64,000 nt of DNA from an uncultured Muribaculaceae bacterium. Lineage in GTDB: Bacteria > Bacteroidota > Bacteroidia > Bacteroidales > Muribaculaceae. Below, piece by piece: positions 1 to 8,750 of this stretch (position 1 is its first letter; each line of letters starts with the position of its first letter). The position numbers were made by a program, and so were the translations under genes. The notes under the pieces were generated by a model. That model did not search any database. It was not told the DNA's origin and was given only the letters and a program-made list of their open reading frames with translations. The stretch is taken from contig CAJUMR010000002.1 in the NCBI GenBank assembly GCA_910587475.1, positions 48,476 through 112,475 on the forward strand. Direction: 5' to 3'.

Positions 1-767
1 AAATTTTCGCCTGGGAATGCTCCGATCAGCACAGAGAGGGCATTGCGGGCGACGGTGATCTGCTGTTCAAGATCAGGGACGATTGCCGCTGTTGTTGCAT
101 ATTCCACCAAAGCCTGTTGGTAAACGGTTTCAGATGTCAGACCGCCTTCAAAGCGAAGTTTTGCCTTGGCTAATGCTTCGCGGCGTGTCGAGAGGGTCAT
201 CCTTACGATCGACAATTCGTTGTCGAGTGCGACAAGTCTGATCCATGCCGAAGCGACTTCTGCGACGATTGTCATCTGCATGGCGCGCATGTCTTCTATC
301 GAAGCCTGATACTGTGCGCCGGCTTTGCGCCGTGCCTGCCGCAGACCGCCCCAGAGGTCGGCTTCCCAGCTGATAGTGGCTTTTACACTGATTTCCGGAT
401 CGTTGCTGAATGCCTCCCCGTGGTAGTCGTTTGTCTCTTTGGTCGCTCCGACAATGCCGTTGATGTTAGGCATGATATTCATTTTCTCTACTCCGTAGAG
501 TTGACGCAGTTCTTCAACTCTTGACGCTGCGATCAGCATGTCGCGGTTGTTGTCGAGGGCTCGTGTTATGAGGGTTTTCAGTGTAGGGTCGGAGTAGCGC
601 TCCCACCATTGAATGTCGGCATACGAAAGCGAATCGGCATACCCCGCAACTATCTGAGCTGGTATGTTTTGAGATGGCTTGGCCAGATTCTTTGTACCGG
701 AGCACGATGTGGCGACAATCGATATGACTGTCAGTAATGCGGCTATATATGAAGATTTTATGATCAT
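1..767 (-). CDS. RND efflux outer-membrane factor (TolC/OprM-like lipoprotein), partial
   Basis: This is the N-terminal part (about 255 residues) of an outer-membrane channel lipoprotein that would complete a tripartite RND pump. The gene runs off the left edge, so its C-terminus is missing. The start ATG at 767 overlaps the stop of the pump gene as ATGA, which shows translational coupling. The N-terminus has a hydrophobic signal ending in ATSC, a lipobox. It is followed by a typical OMF helical repeat reading ADIQWWERYSDPTLK, NRDMLIAASRVEELR and ISWEADLWGG. The WEADLWG stretch is a hallmark of the NodT/OprM family. It is third in an operon with the adaptor and the inner-membrane pump. The substrate cannot be told from sequence. 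Confidence 0.93.
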   Translation of the reverse strand, partial: MIIKSSYIAALLTVISIVATSCSGTKNLAKPSQNIPAQIVAGYADSLSYADIQWWERYSDPTLKTLITRALDNNRDMLIAASRVEELRQLYGVEKMNIMPNINGIVGATKETNDYHGEAFSNDPEISVKATISWEADLWGGLRQARRKAGAQYQASIEDMRAMQMTIVAEVASAWIRLVALDNELSIVRMTLSTRREALAKAKLRFEGGLTSETVYQQALVEYATTAAIVPDLEQQITVARNALSVLIGAFPGEN

Positions 768-3700
768 GATTTGAGAGCTTTTTTACGATTGAACTTTTCC
801 TTGGCCTTATAGACAGCTACAAAGAAGAACGGGACAAAGACGATGCCGACAGTGATCGCCACGGTCATGCCGAAAAATACGCCTGTGCCGATATCGCGGC
901 GGGCGGCAGATCCCGGACCGGATGCAAACACCAGAGGCAGAAGTCCGAGCATAAATGCCAACGATGTCATGACTATCGGGCGGAAGCGAAGTTGCGATGC
1001 ATGCAATGCTGCTTTGGCTGCCGACATGCCGGCATCTACGCCTTCTTTGGCAAATTCGACAATAAGGATGGCATTCTTGGCCACAAGTCCGATCAGCATC
1101 ACAAGTCCGATCTGGAAATATACGTTGTTCTCGAGACCGCAGATCCAGATGCCGAGATAAGCTCCGACTCCGGCGACAGGCAACGACAGGATGACAGCCA
1201 GAGGCACTGCCCAGCTCTCGTAGAGCGCCGCGAGCACAAGAAACACAAACAACAGGGCGAGCGCAAGGACGATGGCTGTGTTGCCTGATGAATGTTTCTC
1301 CTGATATGACAATCCGCTCCATTCGATACCGATGTTTGAGGGGAGATGATCGGCAGCGATTTCTTCGAGTGCGGCCATAGCTTCGCCGGTACTATAGCCG
1401 TGGGCTGCTTCGCCTGATATTGTCGCTGAGTTGAACATGTTGAAGCGTTTGATCGTGCCAGGTCCGGTGGTGTAATAAGTTGATCCGAGTGAAGTGACCG
1501 GTATCATCGATCCCTCGGCACTGCGGACGAAAAACAGATTGAGGTCGTCGCGGGTCGAACGGTAAGGAGCCTCGGCCTGGATATACACGCGGTAGATGCG
1601 GTTGAACATGTTGAAGTCGTTGACATAGATCGATCCGGTGAACGCTTTCATCGTAGAGAATATGTCGCTGAGCGGCACACCTTGCATCTGAGCCTTGTCG
1701 CGGTCGACATCAAAATAGAGTTGGGGAATGTCGGCTTGCATGGATGTCGACAGGTCGGAGAACTCAGGACATTCGGCGGCGTAGTTCAACAGGGTGTCGA
1801 CGGCTGCCTGAAGTTCGGAGTAGGTTGTTTCGCCTCGAGCTTCAAGAACCATTTCGAAGCCACCTGAGGTGCCGAGGCCGGGAATGATAGGCGGAGAAAA
1901 GATGTAGACTTTGCTTTCGGGATAGGCGGCCAGATCGCGGCGTATGCGTTCGCGGACAGCATTGATGTCGGTGGTCTGCCGTTCTTCCCACGGCTTGAGT
2001 ATGACAGTCAGGGTGCTTCGGCTTTGATTGGTGCCGACGCGCGGAGACGAACCTGTCACATTGAGCACATACTCAATGTCGGGGTCTTCGTTGAGATAGG
2101 CGAGAGCGCGATCCGTGATCTCGCGGGTGCGTTCGATCGTGGCGCCTTCGGGAAGTTCGATTTCCACGGTGAAGTAGCCTTGGTCTTCCGGCGACATGAA
2201 GCTCTGAGGCATCAGCCTGTTCATGGCCCAGATTGCAATCAGTGCGAGAGCGAAGGCTACATACATCCGTTTAGGCCGGGCCAGAGCTGCGGCAATGCGT
2301 CCGCAGTAAAAGCGATTGCCACGGTTGAGCCAAAGGTTGATCATCCTGAACATTTTGGGCTTGCGGCGTCCGTTGTCGGGGCGAAGCAGCATCGCGCACA
2401 TCACCGGCGATAAGGTCAGGGCGACAATGGTCGATATGATTACCGATACGGCGATTGTGATCGTGAATTGGCGGTAGAGTTGTCCGGTGATACCTGGCAG
2501 GAAGCTGACAGGAACGAACACTGCACAGAGTACAAGCGACATTGCCACAAGTGCTGAGCCAAGGTTGCTCATGGCGAGTCTGGTGGCCTCCTGCGGGCCG
2601 ACGCGCTCTTTGTTCATGATGCGGTCGACATTTTCGACTACGACAATCGCATCATCGACAACGATGCCGATGGCGAGGATCAATCCGAGCAATGTCAGCA
2701 TATTGAGGGAGAAACCGAAGACAAGCATGACTCCGAATGTGCCGATCAGAGAGATAGGCACGGCAATGATCGGGATAAGCGTTGCTCGCCAGTTCTGCAG
2801 CGACAGAAACACCACGAGGATCACCAGCAGCAGGGCTTCGAAGAAGGTGCGGTAGACGTGGTGTATCGACTCGGAAATGTAGGTGGTCATGTCGAACGGA
2901 ATTTCGTAAGATATGCCTTCAGGGAATGTCTGGCTGATTTCATCCATCACTTCCTTGACACGGCTGGCCACATCCATGGCGTTGGCGCCGGGGAGCATGG
3001 TGATGTTGAGCACGGCAGCATTTCCTCCGTTGATGCCGCTTTCGGTCGAGTAAGACGAAGCTTCGAGCGACACTCTGGCGACGTCTTTCATCCTGATTAT
3101 AGAACCGTCGGCATTTGCCCGCAGTACAATATTTTCAAATTCCGCGACAGATGTGAGACGACCGCGGGCGACGATAGGCACTGTGCGGTCGATACCATCG
3201 ATCGGAGCCTGGCCGAGCACGCCGGCTGCAGATTCACGGTTCTGGTCTTTAAGAGCGTTCTGCAGATCTTTCACCGTCAAACCCATGTCGGCAAGTTTGT
3301 CGGGCTCGACCCATAGTTGCATGGCATAGTATCGGCTGCCGACATTGCTGATGCTGCCGACGCCGGGTATGCGGCGGAGCAGGTCGAGCACATAAAGTGT
3401 CGCGTAGTTGCTGAGATATATTTCGTCAAACTTCGGGTCGTCTGACATGATGGTGATGGTCATCAGCTTCGTGGCAGTCTCTTTTTCGACAGATATACCG
3501 TTCTGCACAACCTCAGCCGGCAGGCGGCTTTCAGCTTTTTTGATACGGTTCTGGATATCTACAGCCGCCAGTTCAGGATCGGTCGAAATGTCGAAAGTCA
3601 CCAGTGCGTTAAAGCCTCCTGCATTTGAACTCGACGATGACATGTAGATCATGCCGGGTGTGCCGTTGAGTTCCTGTTCGATCGGGGTAGCCACGGCTTG

Positions 3701-3877
3701 CGTCACAGTCATTGCATCGGCGCCGGGATAGCTTGCGGTGATTTTCACTACCGGCGGCACGATCTGGGGATATTGGTCGACCGGCAATAACATAAGTCCA
3801 ATGCCTCCGACGATCACGATGACTATCGACATGACTATCGACATCACCGGGTGGTCAAGAAAAAAATTACGTTTCAT
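764..3877 (-). CDS. RND multidrug-type efflux pump, inner-membrane subunit (AcrB/HAE1 family)
   Basis: A proton-driven inner-membrane transporter that exports hydrophobic or amphiphilic compounds through the adaptor and outer-membrane channel. At 1037 aa it has the full family length. It shows a short cytoplasmic start, TM1, a large periplasmic porter domain (VDQYPQIVPPVVKITASYPG), six TM helices carrying the proton-relay pair in GIVVDDAIVVVEN, a second periplasmic domain and a final TM bundle with GLVMLIGLVAKNAILIVEF. The DD pair and the late lysine of the proton relay are both present, so the pump looks functional. It lies 17 bp after the adaptor gene and overlaps the outer-membrane gene by 4 bp. 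Family assignment is firm; substrate is unknown. Confidence 0.97.
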   Translation of the reverse strand: MKRNFFLDHPVMSIVMSIVIVIVGGIGLMLLPVDQYPQIVPPVVKITASYPGADAMTVTQAVATPIEQELNGTPGMIYMSSSSSNAGGFNALVTFDISTDPELAAVDIQNRIKKAESRLPAEVVQNGISVEKETATKLMTITIMSDDPKFDEIYLSNYATLYVLDLLRRIPGVGSISNVGSRYYAMQLWVEPDKLADMGLTVKDLQNALKDQNRESAAGVLGQAPIDGIDRTVPIVARGRLTSVAEFENIVLRANADGSIIRMKDVARVSLEASSYSTESGINGGNAAVLNITMLPGANAMDVASRVKEVMDEISQTFPEGISYEIPFDMTTYISESIHHVYRTFFEALLLVILVVFLSLQNWRATLIPIIAVPISLIGTFGVMLVFGFSLNMLTLLGLILAIGIVVDDAIVVVENVDRIMNKERVGPQEATRLAMSNLGSALVAMSLVLCAVFVPVSFLPGITGQLYRQFTITIAVSVIISTIVALTLSPVMCAMLLRPDNGRRKPKMFRMINLWLNRGNRFYCGRIAAALARPKRMYVAFALALIAIWAMNRLMPQSFMSPEDQGYFTVEIELPEGATIERTREITDRALAYLNEDPDIEYVLNVTGSSPRVGTNQSRSTLTVILKPWEERQTTDINAVRERIRRDLAAYPESKVYIFSPPIIPGLGTSGGFEMVLEARGETTYSELQAAVDTLLNYAAECPEFSDLSTSMQADIPQLYFDVDRDKAQMQGVPLSDIFSTMKAFTGSIYVNDFNMFNRIYRVYIQAEAPYRSTRDDLNLFFVRSAEGSMIPVTSLGSTYYTTGPGTIKRFNMFNSATISGEAAHGYSTGEAMAALEEIAADHLPSNIGIEWSGLSYQEKHSSGNTAIVLALALLFVFLVLAALYESWAVPLAVILSLPVAGVGAYLGIWICGLENNVYFQIGLVMLIGLVAKNAILIVEFAKEGVDAGMSAAKAALHASQLRFRPIVMTSLAFMLGLLPLVFASGPGSAARRDIGTGVFFGMTVAITVGIVFVPFFFVAVYKAKEKFNRKKALKS

Positions 3878-3894
3878 ATGTGTCGGAAGATTGA

Positions 3895-5082
3895 TTATTC
3901 GTTATTCGGTTCGGGTTCGGCTACAGGGGCTACTTTCATGCCGTGTTTCAGTTTGTGGCGGCCTTCGGTGACAATCTGTTCGCCGGGAGCAAGACCGCGC
4001 TCCACAACGACTCTGTTGTCGATTTCAGGACCGGTCTCGATGAAACGTCGTTCGACGATGCTGTCGGGTCTTACGACATAGACATAGGCACCTCCCTTTT
4101 CTATTTCGAGGGCTTTTGATGGAACGGCCATGGCATCTTCGCGGATGTCCATCAGCAGTTTTACCTTTGTGAATTGGCCGGGGAGAAGTGCTCTGTCGGG
4201 GTTCGGCATCTCAGCGCGGACAGAGAGTGTGCCCGTTTTAGGATCGACCTGAGGATCGGCGAAGTCGACGAGGCCACGATAGGGATAGGCCGATCCGTCG
4301 GCGAGAGTGATTGTGATATAGGGATCCCAGTTGCGGGTCGAATCGTTTTGTCCGAAGTTGACGTTGCGCGATTTGCTTCGCAGGTAATCGAGAGATGTCA
4401 TGGAGAAGTCGACCCTCACGGTGTCGCTTTTGACGACTGTCGCCAGCAGGGATTTTCCGCCGGGACCGACGAGTGTGCCTATATCGGCGACGCGTTCGGA
4501 GATATATCCGGAGATGGGCGATTCGACGGCGGTGTAGCCGAGTGTCAGTTCGGCTTGTGTCAGTTCGGCTTCGGCAACTATCACGTCGGCAGTAGCTGAG
4601 TTATAAGCAGCTCTTGCATTGTCGAAGTCGAGTTGTGAGGCTGCATTCTGTTCGTAGAGCGGCCTTATGCGTTCGAGATCGCGTTCGGCTTTCTGAGCCG
4701 CGGCTTTTGCTTTGTTGAGCTGGGCTTTAGCTTTCTCGACGTTTGCACGATAGACTCTTGGGTCAATGATAAAGAGTGTCTGACCCTTGTTGATGTATGT
4801 GCCTTCAGCAAAAAGCATGGATTCGAGATAACCTTCAACTCGGGCGCGTATCTCGACAAATTGTTGCGCTCTGATGCGTCCGACATATTCACCATATATG
4901 TTTATATCGGCGGTCTCGACATTTTGAGTCTCGACAGTCGGGAGTGGGGCTGCTTCGGGCTTCTGTCGCTTGAGGAATATGATTAAAACTATAACAGCCA
5001 CGGCAATGACTGCTACCGTGATCCACAAACTCTTCCTTTTCAACACCCTTGTCGACGGGGTGGTTATCTTGCTCATCTTCAT
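3895..5082 (-). CDS. RND efflux periplasmic adaptor (membrane fusion protein, AcrA-like)
   Basis: This adaptor links the RND pump to its outer-membrane channel. The 395 aa protein starts with a basic stretch and one N-terminal TM anchor (about residues 16-37). No lipobox cysteine is seen, so it is probably membrane-anchored rather than lipidated. After this come the lipoyl/barrel-sandwich half (GRIRAQQFVEIRARVEGYLE), an alpha-hairpin rich in K, A and E (residues about 110-165), the second lipoyl half (YTAVESPISGYISERVADIG), a beta-barrel and the membrane-proximal domain (VEKGLAPGEQIVTEG-like). It is first in the three-gene pump operon, 117 bp downstream of a LytS/LytTR pair that may control it. 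No clear TAnnTTTG promoter was found in the 117 bp gap. Confidence 0.95.
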   Translation of the reverse strand: MKMSKITTPSTRVLKRKSLWITVAVIAVAVIVLIIFLKRQKPEAAPLPTVETQNVETADINIYGEYVGRIRAQQFVEIRARVEGYLESMLFAEGTYINKGQTLFIIDPRVYRANVEKAKAQLNKAKAAAQKAERDLERIRPLYEQNAASQLDFDNARAAYNSATADVIVAEAELTQAELTLGYTAVESPISGYISERVADIGTLVGPGGKSLLATVVKSDTVRVDFSMTSLDYLRSKSRNVNFGQNDSTRNWDPYITITLADGSAYPYRGLVDFADPQVDPKTGTLSVRAEMPNPDRALLPGQFTKVKLLMDIREDAMAVPSKALEIEKGGAYVYVVRPDSIVERRFIETGPEIDNRVVVERGLAPGEQIVTEGRHKLKHGMKVAPVAEPEPNNE

Positions 5083-5199
5083 TGTAATTGGTGTAGTGAT
5101 GAATGTTTTAAACTGGTTCGCATCTGCACTTGCTGTCGTGATTGATGGCGATGATGATTTACATATTTACAACATCGCTGTATTAACGATTGTTCGATG

Positions 5200-5892
5200 C
5201 TATATATTGTTTTGCAAACGATTCATCAATGCCTGGCGGCAAGAGTCGGAGACGGGGATGCGGGAGTTGCCGTAGACGATGCGTCCTTGCTCGAAAATTC
5301 GTATGCGGTCGGTATTGGCAATGTACGATCTGTGGACGCGCATGAATTTATCCTGAGGCAATGCCGCTTCGGCTGCTTTCATGCTCATTAATGTGATCAC
5401 AGGGCGTGATTGTCCGTCGATATATATCTTGATGTAGTCTTTGAGTCCTTCTATATAGAGAATGTCGTCGATAGGTATTCTGACAAGGCGATATTCGCTC
5501 TTTACCGATATGTAGCCTGACTGTGCCTGGGGAGTGTTGATTGAAGATGCACGTTTGACGGCTTCTTGAAATTCGGTGTAGCTGACAGGTTTAAGCAGGT
5601 AATGAAGGGCGTTGACTCTAAATCCTTCGAGTGCATAGTCAGGATATGCTGTAGTGAAAACCACACGCGTTTCCGACGGCAGTTGGCGGGCGATCTCGAT
5701 CCCCGTCATGCCCGGCATCTGTATGTCGAGGAATGCTAAGTCGGGTTTTTCCTTGCGTATGGCTTCAAGAGCTTGGGGTGCAGACGTGAACGCTCCGGAG
5801 AGTGTCAGAGATTCGGTGCGCTCGACATATGATGATATCAATCTGCATGCCAACGGTTCGTCGTCGGCGACTATGCAACGGAGAGTCTTCAT
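5200..5892 (-). CDS. LytTR-family response regulator
   Basis: A DNA-binding response regulator of 230 aa. The N-terminal receiver domain (1-120) has the acidic pocket in VADDEPLA and the phospho-acceptor Asp56 in FLDIQMPGMTG, with the conserved Thr in FTTAYPDYA. The C-terminal LytTR domain (about 130-230) has the typical SGYISVKSEYRLVRI and RVHRSYIAN motifs. The start codon overlaps the stop of the sensor-kinase gene as ATGA, so the two are cotranslated. The RND efflux operon begins 117 bp downstream on the same strand. Regulation of the pump by this pair is inferred from position only; a direct search for paired LytTR-type repeats in the gap by eye gave nothing convincing. Confidence 0.95.
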   Translation of the reverse strand: MKTLRCIVADDEPLACRLISSYVERTESLTLSGAFTSAPQALEAIRKEKPDLAFLDIQMPGMTGIEIARQLPSETRVVFTTAYPDYALEGFRVNALHYLLKPVSYTEFQEAVKRASSINTPQAQSGYISVKSEYRLVRIPIDDILYIEGLKDYIKIYIDGQSRPVITLMSMKAAEAALPQDKFMRVHRSYIANTDRIRIFEQGRIVYGNSRIPVSDSCRQALMNRLQNNI

Positions 5893-7019
5893 TTAACAGT
5901 GGTTTTTAGAGTTTGGGTATTTTCTGTCGAAATCAGCAGGCGGGCTGTGTGTATGTCACCGGAGATTGTGGTGCTGAGTGAAGCTTTGTTTCCGTAGATG
6001 AGCAGCAGGCGACGTCGGAGATTGGCGATGCCGATTCCGCCTTGATGGTCTTCGTCAGGCTTGTTGTTGTTGAACCTGTTGCGGGTCATGCAGCAGATGG
6101 TGCCGTCAGCGGCGGTTATCTCTATGGTTATATGGTCTGAGCTGTCGCCGGTATTCCCATGCTTGAATGCGTTTTCAACCAATGAAATAAACAGCAGGGG
6201 CGGGACTTGATAGTCTGCCATTTCATCGATGTCGATTTTCAGATGTACAATGCCGGCGGGTAGTCGCAGTTCCATCAGCGATATGTAGTTTCTGGTGAAA
6301 TCGGTTTCTCTCGACAGGGCGACATGCGACGGAGTTTCGTAGAGCATGTAACGCAACATTTGTGATAACTCATGGACCGCGGTCTGTGCTTCAGCCGGCG
6401 ATATTTCGATAAGGGCATATATCGAGTTGAGGGTGTTGAAGAGGAAGTGTGGATTCAACTGACTCCTGAGATTGCGCAGTTCTGAAGCGCGCTGTTCTGA
6501 AGCCATGTCGCGGCGCCGGCGTTCGAGTGTGCTCCAGTAATCGGAAAGACGCAAAGCGACGGACAATGCGATCGTCAGTACCACCATCACAGCGTCGCGC
6601 ATCATGGCTGACACAAACATCAATCTGAACTTTTCGGGATTTTTCAGCGGACGGGTGGCGCTTTCGGCTATTCGCGGCAGATAGGCAAACCAGTACCATA
6701 TCAGGTAGCTGATGCCCAGGGCGCATATAAGCAGCAGCAAATTATATCCGAGGAAGCGCCATAATCTTACTTTCGGTGTCAGTGTGTGACCGATTACATA
6801 GTAATAGTTGATGTAGAAAGCCGCAATGAATATCAGCGATTTGGCGTACATATGCCACTGTGTGCCGCCGGTGGACGGTCTGCCGGACGACGACATGGCA
6901 TAGGACATTATGAATTCAGGGAGGAGGAAGAGCATCGATATGACGATCAGATGCGCGACGAAACGGTTGAGTTTGACGCGTTGACGGTCGGATTGAATGT
7001 CGATGGGCTGCTGTAACAT
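5889..7019 (-). CDS. LytS/YehU-type sensor histidine kinase
   Basis: A membrane sensor kinase (376 aa) paired with the adjacent LytTR regulator. It has four hydrophobic segments in the first 170 residues, then a short coiled linker (ERRRRDMASEQRASELRNLR) and the His_kinase domain with the phospho-acceptor His in LRSQLNPHFLFNTLNS. A HATPase domain follows (FISLVENAFKHGN as N box; GGIGIANLRRRLLLIYG as G box). The reading frame is open up to 7076, but a promoter matching TTG-N19-TAAATTTG lies at 7043-7072, inside that extension, so the ATG at 7019 is chosen. No separate extracellular sensing domain is seen, so signal input is probably through the membrane segments. Confidence 0.93.
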   Translation of the reverse strand: MLQQPIDIQSDRQRVKLNRFVAHLIVISMLFLLPEFIMSYAMSSSGRPSTGGTQWHMYAKSLIFIAAFYINYYYVIGHTLTPKVRLWRFLGYNLLLLICALGISYLIWYWFAYLPRIAESATRPLKNPEKFRLMFVSAMMRDAVMVVLTIALSVALRLSDYWSTLERRRRDMASEQRASELRNLRSQLNPHFLFNTLNSIYALIEISPAEAQTAVHELSQMLRYMLYETPSHVALSRETDFTRNYISLMELRLPAGIVHLKIDIDEMADYQVPPLLFISLVENAFKHGNTGDSSDHITIEITAADGTICCMTRNRFNNNKPDEDHQGGIGIANLRRRLLLIYGNKASLSTTISGDIHTARLLISTENTQTLKTTVK

Positions 7020-7042
7020 AGATGTGGCTGTTTTTTGTAGTG

Positions 7043-7072
7043 CAAATTTAGCTTTTTGGAGCGTTCGGGCAA
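7043..7072 (-). promoter_or_regulatory. Bacteroidetes-type promoter of the LytS/LytTR genes
   Basis: On the minus strand TTG (7072-7070), 19 bases, then TAAATTTG (7050-7043) match the sigma-ABfr -33/-7 consensus exactly. The predicted transcript starts about 20 bases before the ATG at 7019. Confidence 0.8.
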
Positions 7073-7166
7073 CCAAAACTCGACTAAGCGACGTAAAGTG
7101 ACGATGAAATAGTTGTGTTTTAAGTGATTTTATAGATTATACACAATAATTAACCAATATAGAACC

Positions 7167-7174
7167 TAATTTTG
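7167..7174 (+). promoter_or_regulatory. -7 box candidate for the 3-keto-glycoside operon
   Basis: TAATTTTG matches the TAnnTTTG -7 element 48 bases before the first gene at 7222. No good TTG was found at the expected -33 distance, which may mean the promoter needs an activator. The gap to the divergent kinase promoter (7043-7072) is about 95 bases. Confidence 0.45.
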
Positions 7175-7221
7175 TAAAAACAAGCTCTAAATCTAATCAA
7201 ACTTTAAAATCCTTATATCTG

Positions 7222-8706
7222 ATGTCAGATTTATCAAGAAGAGACTTTCTAAAAAAAAGCAGTATAGCTCTCGCAGGGATGATGGTTGCACCGACTATTG
7301 TTCCTCCTGAAGTGTTGGGTAAAACAACAGGGCGTGTAGCGCCGAGTGATAAACTTAATATACTCGGGGTTGGCATCGGCGGACGTGGTGCGTCTGACCT
7401 CGCAGAAATGGAAACAGAGAATATCATAGGTCTCTGTGACTGCGACTGGAAGTATGCCAAGCCTATATTTGACAAATATCCGAAAGCAAAACGCTACAGC
7501 GATTACCGCAGGATGTACGACGACATGCTTAAGGACGCTGATGCGGTGATGGTCGCAACGGCCGATCACAGCCATGCGATAATTGCCGCGCAGGCAATGG
7601 TGGCCGGCAAGCACGTCTATGTCGAAAAACCGCTGACCCTCTATCCTTATGAATCGCGATTGCTTGCAAAACTTGCGAAAAAGCACAAGGTTGCTACGCA
7701 GATGGGAAATCAAGGCGCTTCGAGTGCCACAACATGTAAAGCTCTTAACTGGTTGCTCAACGGTGAGATCGGAGAGGTGACGCGCATAGAAGCGTTCACC
7801 AACCGCCCCATATGGCCTCAAGGCATGTCAACGCCGACCGAGTCGATGCCTGTGCCCGATACGATGAACTGGGATGCATTCATCGGCCCGGCCAAGTTCA
7901 GACCTTTCCATGAGACCTACACCCCGTGGAATTTCCGCGGATGGTGGGATTTCGGATCGGGTGCACTCGGAGATATGGCTAATCACATCCTGCATATGCT
8001 GTTCAGAGGATTGAACCTCGGCTATCCGACGGCTGTGATTGGCAGTTCTACAATGCTGATGAGTGATTCATGCCCTACTGCAGAGAAGATAACTTACCGC
8101 TTCCCGGCTCGCGACAATCTCCCTCGTCTTGCTCTTCCCGAGGTGGAACTCACATGGTATGACGGCGGTCTGATGCCCAATCTTCCCGATAATATGCCTA
8201 AAGGCAAATCGTTTGATATCAATGGCGTGGCTGTGCTCTACGGCAGTAAGGACACCATGATTGTAGGAAACAGCGGAGTGGAACCCATATTGTGTTCTGG
8301 CCGCGATCCTGAAGTGCCGAGACGCTGGCGCGAAGTTGTCGACAACAATCACCAGCAAGACTGGATCAGGGCGTGCAAGCAAAGTCCCGAAACACGTGAA
8401 AAGTGTGAATCGGATTTTGAATACTCCGGTCCGCTCAACGAAATGATCACTATGGGAGTGGCCGCTGTGCGTCTGCAAGGCCTCAACCAATGGCTCGACT
8501 GGGATGGTGAGAACATGCGTTTCACCAATATTCCCGAGGATGCAACGATCTCGAATGTGATTGAAGATAAGTTCCAGATCCACGACGGACACCCGACCTT
8601 CGACCGTACCTACACAGAGCCGGTCAACGCCAGAGCATATGCCGAGCAACTTATCAAGCCTGTCTACCGCGACGGTTGGGTGTTGCCCGACATGCCCTTA
8701 GTCTAA
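7222..8706 (+). CDS. Tat-exported Gfo/Idh/MocA oxidoreductase (first copy)
   Basis: A probable periplasmic NAD(P)-dependent sugar dehydrogenase, 494 aa. It starts with a twin-arginine signal (SRRDFLKKSS plus a hydrophobic stretch), which implies export folded with its cofactor bound, as known for glucose-fructose oxidoreductase. The Rossmann domain shows GVGIGGRGASDL and the family EKP motif (KHVYVEKPLTLYPYES). The C-terminal half is the Gfo/Idh alpha/beta domain with a bacterial-type extension (DGGLMPNLPDNMP). It is first in an operon with a close paralogue, two DUF1080 lipoproteins and a TIM-barrel lipoprotein. In such clusters these enzymes oxidise the C3 hydroxyl of glycosides to 3-keto sugars; this role is inferred from context. 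The exact substrate is unknown. Confidence 0.9.
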   Translation: MSDLSRRDFLKKSSIALAGMMVAPTIVPPEVLGKTTGRVAPSDKLNILGVGIGGRGASDLAEMETENIIGLCDCDWKYAKPIFDKYPKAKRYSDYRRMYDDMLKDADAVMVATADHSHAIIAAQAMVAGKHVYVEKPLTLYPYESRLLAKLAKKHKVATQMGNQGASSATTCKALNWLLNGEIGEVTRIEAFTNRPIWPQGMSTPTESMPVPDTMNWDAFIGPAKFRPFHETYTPWNFRGWWDFGSGALGDMANHILHMLFRGLNLGYPTAVIGSSTMLMSDSCPTAEKITYRFPARDNLPRLALPEVELTWYDGGLMPNLPDNMPKGKSFDINGVAVLYGSKDTMIVGNSGVEPILCSGRDPEVPRRWREVVDNNHQQDWIRACKQSPETREKCESDFEYSGPLNEMITMGVAAVRLQGLNQWLDWDGENMRFTNIPEDATISNVIEDKFQIHDGHPTFDRTYTEPVNARAYAEQLIKPVYRDGWVLPDMPLV

Positions 8707-8750
8707 CAATGTATAATCCCAATTATTTATTAAAACCTTAATATAATCTC

